64,000 nt of DNA from Aphelocoma coerulescens (Eukaryota; Chordata; Aves; Passeriformes; Corvidae), in assembly GCF_041296385.1 (NCBI RefSeq), contig NC_091014.1, positions 49,432,078 to 49,496,077 of the forward strand, written 5' to 3'. The notes beneath the pieces are model-generated. The model worked only from the letters and a program-made list of their open reading frames with translations. It was not told the origin of the DNA and made no database searches. The translations under genes were made by a program, and so were the position numbers. Shown here one piece after another: positions 58,260 to 64,000 of this stretch; within the stretch, counting starts at the first letter, position 1; the number at the start of each line of letters is the position of its first letter.

Positions 58260-58401
58260 AAATATGGATGTCAGGAGTAGAAACTATTTGCTTATGAATC
58301 GTCAAGCATTGGAAAATGACATCAAGACTTCTTATATTATGGATCGTATGATTTCTGACGAAGTACTAACATTACAGGAGGAGGAAAGAGTGAAGCAGCA
58401 G
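58260..58401 (+). CDS. APAF1: APAF1 exon 2 (start codon, CARD first half)
   Basis: ATG at 58264; residues 1-46 ending QEEERVKQQ. Acceptor CACACTGAAG, donor CAGCAG|GTAGAA. Phase 0 at the end. Confidence 0.95.
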
Positions 58402-61400
58402 GTAGAATCATCTCTCATTGCTATTTATCTTCCTAGTCTACTCATATATTTTACCATCCTTTTTAAAAATACTAATTTCTGGCTAATTTCTGGATTTGTC
58501 AAATTCTAAAGTGTATGCCTAGCACACAGTTTTTATTGCACTTCCTAAGGTTGAGTTAAGGGCTTGGTAAGTTAAAGGCTATTTCTGTAGCTATAAATAG
58601 TTTATAATTTACAGAATGATAGATGAAATGATTTCTAAGGTCTCTTAGTTTTATACAATACCTCTTCTAATTTTTTTTCTAGAATACACGGAAGGAGCGA
58701 GCAGCTATGCTAATAAACATTATTCTTACAAAAGATAATAATTCATATAGATCCTTTTATAATGCACTGCTTCATGAAGGGTACAGAGATCTTGCTGCGC
58801 TTCTTCAGGACGGCATCCCTGCCATCTCATCTGGTAACAGAAAGAGTTCGATGGATGGAATGACTTCCCATGGTCAGTGTAACTACAGCAATCCCTGTGC
58901 TTGAGCGTGAAGACAAGTTGTGTTTTCTATTCCTTAGAATAAAAATATATGTATATAAATAAAATATATATGTATAATAATGTGTCATACCTGTTCCAAT
59001 GAAAAAGGAGCAGTTGGTGCATTTGCTTGTTTTGATTGTGTAATAACTATGTGTGTATTTCATGTAATATTAAGTAACGTGGCAGGAGAGTTACAACAGT
59101 TACAACTTTTATAGGTCATCTTGTAGTGTTCATATTAAGTAATGTTTGTTTTAAAAGGCAGGCAACCTGAAGCTCTTACGGTTTTCTCTTATTGGTATAA
59201 TTTTTGTTGTAAGTGAAAGAAGGACTCCCATTTGTATGCACTAAAGAAGTTGAATCTATCAGAAAAACTTGTAGCCTCCAAAATTCTGATACTTACCTTG
59301 AAGAGTAATCTTTAATCTTTCAACCTACATTCCAAGAGTTGATCTAATTATTAGGTTACTTAATTCTTTCCACCAGATCTTTTAATTACCCTACATAAGT
59401 TCTATAATTTTACCTGCATTGTCATCGGTATCATCTTTGACTGACATGAAATAAATTTCTGGTTTCTAATGGGCAGAACCTTCTAACTGCATATGACTAA
59501 CTGCCATATTTACTGGCACTCTACATTTAGTAAGTGCCAAAGGCATGTGGAGTTTAAGGCTGTCTTAGATAATCAAAGTTCATCAGCTATGTCGCTCCAC
59601 ATGGCCACAAAGTGGGCAGATGAAGTGCACATTTCCTTTCCTGTTGTGCTTTACCTCTTCTATTTCAAGTCGTGTTATCTCAGCTTAAATCAGTGGAAGT
59701 CTTGCTTGGACCCCAGTGCTGTGCTGTGAACTGCTAAGGAAAGGCCTTACACAGCATCCTTTCTTTTCTGCTGCATCCATGGCGTGGTGACTTCTGGCTG
59801 AGAAAGTGACTTGATTGCTGGGTATAGTAATGTTGAACTCCTGTGTTTGCTACAATTTCCACGGGAGCTGTTAATTCTCTTTTTACTTCTAGGGATTGAT
59901 GTAACAAGCTTTCCTCATGCAGTTATTAATTTGAACACTGTTTTAGGTAGGGGGCTAGTTGCCTGCTAATTAATTTGTTTCTAAAAAGCAGTATTCTTTC
60001 AGTATTTGGTTTTTGAGTCCGGCAGTTTTTAGGGCATTTTTATGGGACATGAGAAGGGGAGGGAGCCCACTAGTTATTTTGGGTGAAGATTTGTTTGGTG
60101 TTGGGTTTGAAGAGGCATCGCATTTAGAACTCATGTTTGAAGAGGCATCACATTTAGAACTCATGTTTTATTTTGATGTTTCTTGTTCTTAACTTTAGTG
60201 AAGACCATTCTCTGCGAAGGAGGCGTACCACAGAGACCAGTTGTGTTTGTCACTCGGCCAAAACTGGTAGATGCTATTAAAAAGAAACTGTACTGCTTGG
60301 GAAGTGAGCCAGGCTGGGTCACAGTTTATGGAATGGCAGGCTGTGGGAAGACTGTCTTAACAGCAGAAGCTTTAAGGGATCCTCAGCTCTTGGAAGGTAC
60401 TGCCAGAAAAACATCTATATTTTTATAAAAATCACTATAGGTGTAGGCATATTGGACATGTATGGTGCAATCTCATATGTCATCTTGAAAGTGATTTAGG
60501 TTTCTAAATTTCTTAGGTGATTCTGAAATATTTGCTTGCAACATACAACTGTCATTACCATTTAGTGCTCTAGGACTACTAAGTATTTTATTAGTTTGTA
60601 GAAAAAGGTTTTGAATAGCTTTTCACTTTAGAATCTGCTTTGGTTTATGAGAGTAGATGCATCCTTAATTAACTTGAAATTGTTATCTCTGTTAGTACAA
60701 AATAATATATCTAGTTATACTCTTTTTGGGCATTGCTTGTAAAGTCCTCAGACTCCTCTCCTTGCTATGTGAATTTGAAAAAGTCTTGCTCTAACTTTTA
60801 CATATATTTTAATAGTGGCAGGCATTTGTGGATGGTAGTGTTGCCTTAGCTTAAAGCAGATCCTAGATAAAACCGTTTAATGGCATTTTTTCTATTTTAT
60901 TTACTTTTCCTTGCATAGGACACTAGGAGGAGAAAGTAGTACTTGGCATAAAAAAAAAAAATATGTAGGGATAGGTACTATAGCATCCTCTGCTACAGCT
61001 GACTCTTCTAGATGGCTTTTGATCACTGTTTCAGGATTATTTTTACACCCCAAACTCCTGCAGTACTACAGGGTTAAAAATGTAAATGCTAGCTCAGGCT
61101 AGCAGAAAGATGGATGCAGAAGGGGCTGTGGAGGGACAGGCAGGAAGACATGTGGAAAGGAGGGACAACAGCATCAGTGATGGTGTGAAGTTTCTATGGG
61201 TACTTGCCCTATAGAGTCTGTTCCTTTAAAAATGAACAGGAGTGGTCTTGTAGAACCACCCTTTGATGTTAATAGTAGAGTGGCAAGGATGGCTTGCAAT
61301 AGACTTTACAGGTTTGTATTTTAAGTAATGCTGGGTTACTAGTGTAAGTTGCTAGTAAATATTTAAAATTATTTAAAATGTATGGCATGATTAATATTGC

Positions 61401-61593
61401 TTTTCTTGTTAGATTACTTTCCAGGAGGAGTTCACTGGATCTCTGTTGGGAAACAGGACAAAGCAGGGCTCCTCATAAAACTTCAGAATCTCTGTAGTAG
61501 ATTGGAACATGACTCTACTCTTCCACAAAGGCCACTTAACATTGAGGAGGCTAAAGATCGTCTTCGTTTGCTGATGCTACGCAAATACCCCAG
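58264..61593 (+). CDS. APAF1: Apoptotic protease-activating factor 1, N-terminal exons (gene continues past window)
   Basis: Cytosolic sensor that binds cytochrome c and (d)ATP, forms the apoptosome and activates caspase-9. Exons seen: 58264-58401, 58683-58872, 60199-60396 and 61413-61593, giving about 235 of roughly 1250 residues. Residues 1 to about 92 are the CARD (MDVRSRNYLLMNRQALENDI to ALLQDGIPA). A linker follows, then the NB-ARC domain begins, with the Walker A motif GMAGCGKT at 154-161 (nucleotide lysine 160, as in human). The last exon ends LRLLMLRKYPR, just before the exon that should carry Walker B. The next exon was not found before 64000, so the WD40 part lies outside. The ATG is fixed by homology and by an acceptor four bases upstream. 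Confidence 0.96.
58683..58872 (+). CDS. APAF1: APAF1 exon 3 (CARD second half and optional insert)
   Basis: Residues 47-109 plus one base: NTRKERAAMLINIILTKDNN to GMTSH. Acceptor TTTTTTTCTAG, donor CCCATG|GTCAGT. A second in-frame donor CATCTG|GTAACA after 58833 would drop 13 residues and mirror the human isoforms with or without 11 residues after the CARD. Confidence 0.96.
58873..60198 (+). other. APAF1: APAF1 intron 3
   Basis: 1.3 kb with an AT-rich TATATA patch near 58945-58980 and a 30-bp tandem duplication at 60106-60165, just before the acceptor. Confidence 0.8.
60106..60165. repeat. 30-bp tandem duplication next to APAF1 exon 4
   Basis: Two adjacent copies starting TTTGAAGAGGCATC, with one mismatch (G/A). 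The second copy ends 33 bases before the exon 4 start, close to or across the likely branch-point region. Confidence 0.92.
60199..60396 (+). CDS. APAF1: APAF1 exon 4 (P-loop)
   Basis: Residues 110-175 plus one base: KTILCEGGVPQRPVVFVTRP, GWVTVYGMAGCGKTVLTAEA and DPQLLE. Holds Walker A. Acceptor TTAACTTTAG, donor TTGGAAG|GTACTG. Confidence 0.97.
60397..61412 (+). other. APAF1: APAF1 intron 4
   Basis: 1.0 kb, AT-rich, with nothing recognised beyond the splice signals. Confidence 0.8.
61413..61593 (+). CDS. APAF1: APAF1 exon 5
   Basis: Residues 176-235 plus two bases: DYFPGGVHWISVGKQDKAGL and LNIEEAKDRLRLLMLRKYPR. Acceptor TTCTTGTTAG, donor CCCCAG|GTGATG. Human has Cys after Gly where this has Tyr after Asp, at the exon junction. 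Confidence 0.96.
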
Positions 61594-63970
61594 GTGATGT
61601 CAGTAAAATCAAACACTATTCTTTTAACTGATAAAACTCTGCAGGGTAACTTTGGTCTAATCATCTGAAGTGTCTGTGTTGTGCTTACATGTGTCTGTGA
61701 TGTTTATTTTTTTTTTAACCAACATCCTAACTTAGGCTAGTAAGGCTTCTGCTAACAAAGTGTGTTAAGCAGCTGTACAGGAGTCATATCTGCTTGAAAA
61801 AGCAAATAGTGAAATAGTGAAAGATGGGAACAAACAATTGGAAAGACGGATTGCTTTAACTTCCCGTGTTCTCATTGTGTGAATAGACTGGTTTACTGAT
61901 GTGTGAGGATCATACAGCAGAAAAAAGGGTGTGTATCACTGCAGAAAATTCTTCCTTTACAGAACAGCTGGCGTCTTTAAAAAGTGTGTGGTCTAGAGGT
62001 ACCAAAATGAAAACAGATTTTCATGATGTGACCAATTATTGTTAAGAAACCAGGGAAACTGTTCAAACTTCAGGGAAAGTGACTTGATTTAATTAAGCAG
62101 CATCTCAGTCACTGCACAGCTTTTTGGATCTTTGAGAAAAAGGTTTTATTATTTGTTGAGGATTTCATTACTCTCTGGGAAAATCTGTACTAAATTAAAT
62201 AAGCCAGCTTGTCAGTGAGTTACCTTGGGAATAATACTCTAGCCTTGTGATCTTTGTAGATAACATAGAGTAGAATAGTGGCATTTTTGTACAGGGGGAA
62301 AAGGAAAAGTCTTTCTTGTGAAGAAAAGATGTGAAAAATATTTCCAGGTCCTCCAAAATAAATCTATCTATTTATCAGCTGCAAGTGCACTTTTTCGTGA
62401 AGGGTGTGAAGTGGTTTTGAGACGTTTCCGTTGCTATTTCTTGTTTATTAACAAGCAAAACAAATCAAAACTCTTCAATACAGAAGTGGGCATGGGAGGA
62501 AGTAGAGGGGAATGTGCTGGGGACTAAGGTTCATAGAGGGTGCAAGTGTATTGGAAACAAAGCTTCACTGGTTCTGCAGCTTGGGAAGGAGCTGGCTCTG
62601 CTCTGGAATTCTCTTTGGCGCCAAGAAGTCACTTTAGCTGTATCTGATTCATCTCTTGGGAATAAAGTATTAGACAAAGGATTCAGATTGTGCAGCTAGT
62701 ATGTTTCTTGGGATTAAAGTATTAGTCAAATGAAAAATTGAAACTATGATATACTTTAAAATAAGAAATTACAGAATTTAGTCTCCTGTGATAGTTATCA
62801 CAGGGTATTGTGCTTGTTGGTTTGGGGTGCTTTTTTGTTTGTTTTGGTTTTTCTTTGTTTTAAGGATTTTTTTTTAATAATCCTAATTAGGATTTAAGAT
62901 TTGTTGGTGTGACTTGAGGAGAAAAATCACTGGTGCCTAATGAATGGGAGGACTTTGAAGTGCTCAGATTAATTAAAAACAAAATCAAGCTGTACTTCAT
63001 GCCACCCAGCATATTTTCAAGTGTGGAAGTGACACAAAACAGGTCCTTTATGGCTGTGATAGTATTCTTGTGAGCCTTCTGATTTATCGAAAGGGTATTA
63101 AGAGAGGAGTTGTATAAAAATGAGATAGGGGTATCCAAGAGTTAAATATGTCTTTGAGAATGGGGTATGATGTGTATGCACTTCCTTAAGGAGGATCAAA
63201 TCCTTATTTACGGGCTTTGATGGTGTAAGTGCCACTTAGCTGAACAAAAATGCGGAAGTTTTGTCATGCTTCAGTGGGAATTGAACAATTTAACCAGTAG
63301 CTAGAGGAGCAGAAAATTCCATCCCTTAAAAAAAAAAGGTAGTAAATGGAGACAATTTGTAGGATTAGATGTCAATGATTAAACTCACTGAATGCAAATA
63401 ACTGGTATTTCTTTCCATACATCTACTTGCTGCTAGCCTTTTTGACTTCTTGCTCCCTTAAAACCAGTCTTGTAAAAACAGTTTTCAGTGACTTCTCTGT
63501 CATATATAGGCAGGTATAGGGAAGTCTACTGTACATTATTCTAGTGAGATTCCATGTAGGAACCTGCAAACCTGGCTGGCCATAGGATTGGAATATGTAG
63601 TCACTGAAACGTTGTTTATGTATGAAGAGCCTTGCCATTCAAGACAATTGCTTCACAAGAGGATTAGTCTTATATAGCTTTCCAAAGATACAAGAACAAA
63701 ACTAAAAACTCCTGAGTCAAAAGGAAAGCTTAAATGCTTTCCCACAAAGCTTATCACTAGCCTGTGTCAGAGTTATCTAGTCTTATACAACCCTTTTCTT
63801 CATTTATGATACCTAGTGACTTAAAAACAGTAAATATTTCTGTTTTTCCTGGCATCTACTAATGGAAGTATTTCTCAAAACGTTGTTTACACTTCAATTG
63901 TAGCTATGAAATAATAAATGGTAAAAACGTTTTTGAGATAACTGCATTCAGCTTCTTGCGCAGTATTTAA
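61594..63970 (+). other. APAF1: APAF1 intron 5 (start)
   Basis: 2.4 kb. I searched for the next APAF1 exon (a Walker B LLILDDVW-like segment) and did not find it. Contains T/G-rich runs near 62815-62880. No other gene seen. Confidence 0.75.
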
Positions 63971-64000
63971 TCATGGAATCACCAAGGTAGGAAGAGACCT
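63971..64000 (-). mobile_element. CR1 LINE edge (reversed), cut by window
   Basis: ATCATGGAATCACCAAGGTA, then GGAAGAGACCT, is the reverse complement of the conserved CR1 3' end. The body of the element lies past the window. Confidence 0.75.

Noticed and set aside
62318..62699. Plus frames of 61-69 codons in APAF1 intron 5
   Set aside because: Do not match the expected next APAF1 exon and have no other likeness.

Overview
The window is vertebrate nuclear DNA and very probably avian. It has compact introns, few repeats, LINE fragments of the CR1 type (the main bird retroelement), and exon sequences close to but different from the mammalian orthologues. I cannot name the species. There are no bacterial operons, CRISPR arrays or viral genes. 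It holds four well-known protein-coding genes in the order TMPO (+), SLC25A3 (+), IKBIP (-), APAF1 (+), which as I recall is the order on human 12q23. A small tRNA cluster lies upstream: a cut-off tRNA-Asp on the minus strand and an intact tRNA-Trp(CCA).

Layout. 1-570: the two tRNA genes around a GC-rich stretch. 570-6850: intergenic. 6890-8200: CpG-island promoter and coding exon 1 of TMPO (LAP2). Its nine beta-type coding exons run to 27534 and give 445 residues ending in a nuclear-membrane anchor. 27535-33700: TMPO 3' UTR and intergenic DNA. 33720-34700: CpG-island promoter and first exons of SLC25A3, the mitochondrial phosphate/copper carrier. It has the mutually exclusive exon pair 3A/3B and ends at 43592 (359 residues for either form). 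A CR1 copy lies in its intron 2. 43770-49180: intergenic. 49188-55354: IKBIP on the minus strand, with two alternative terminal exons giving 379- or 355-residue coiled-coil membrane proteins. 56480-57280: a CpG island between the head-to-head genes IKBIP and APAF1. 57140-64000: the 5' part of APAF1, covering the CARD, the P-loop and the start of the NB-ARC domain. The window stops inside intron 5 and the edge of a CR1 copy.

Exon borders were set by hand from AG/GT signals and by keeping the reading phase. In all four genes the phases close exactly, which strongly supports the models. Transcript ends and UTRs are inferred and less certain. TMPO (chromatin-lamina tether), SLC25A3 (phosphate for oxidative phosphorylation), IKBIP and APAF1 (apoptosome) do not form one pathway. 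IKBIP and APAF1 share a promoter and are both linked to cell death.

I found no wholly new system. The points most worth checking are: two unannotated-looking in-phase cassette exons in TMPO; two very short stop-free introns (108 and 111 nt) whose retention would add hydrophobic segments; a second in-frame donor in APAF1 exon 3 matching the known human post-CARD insert; a candidate H/ACA snoRNA in an SLC25A3 intron; a CTCF-like site in an intronic CpG island; and several strong isolated hairpins.
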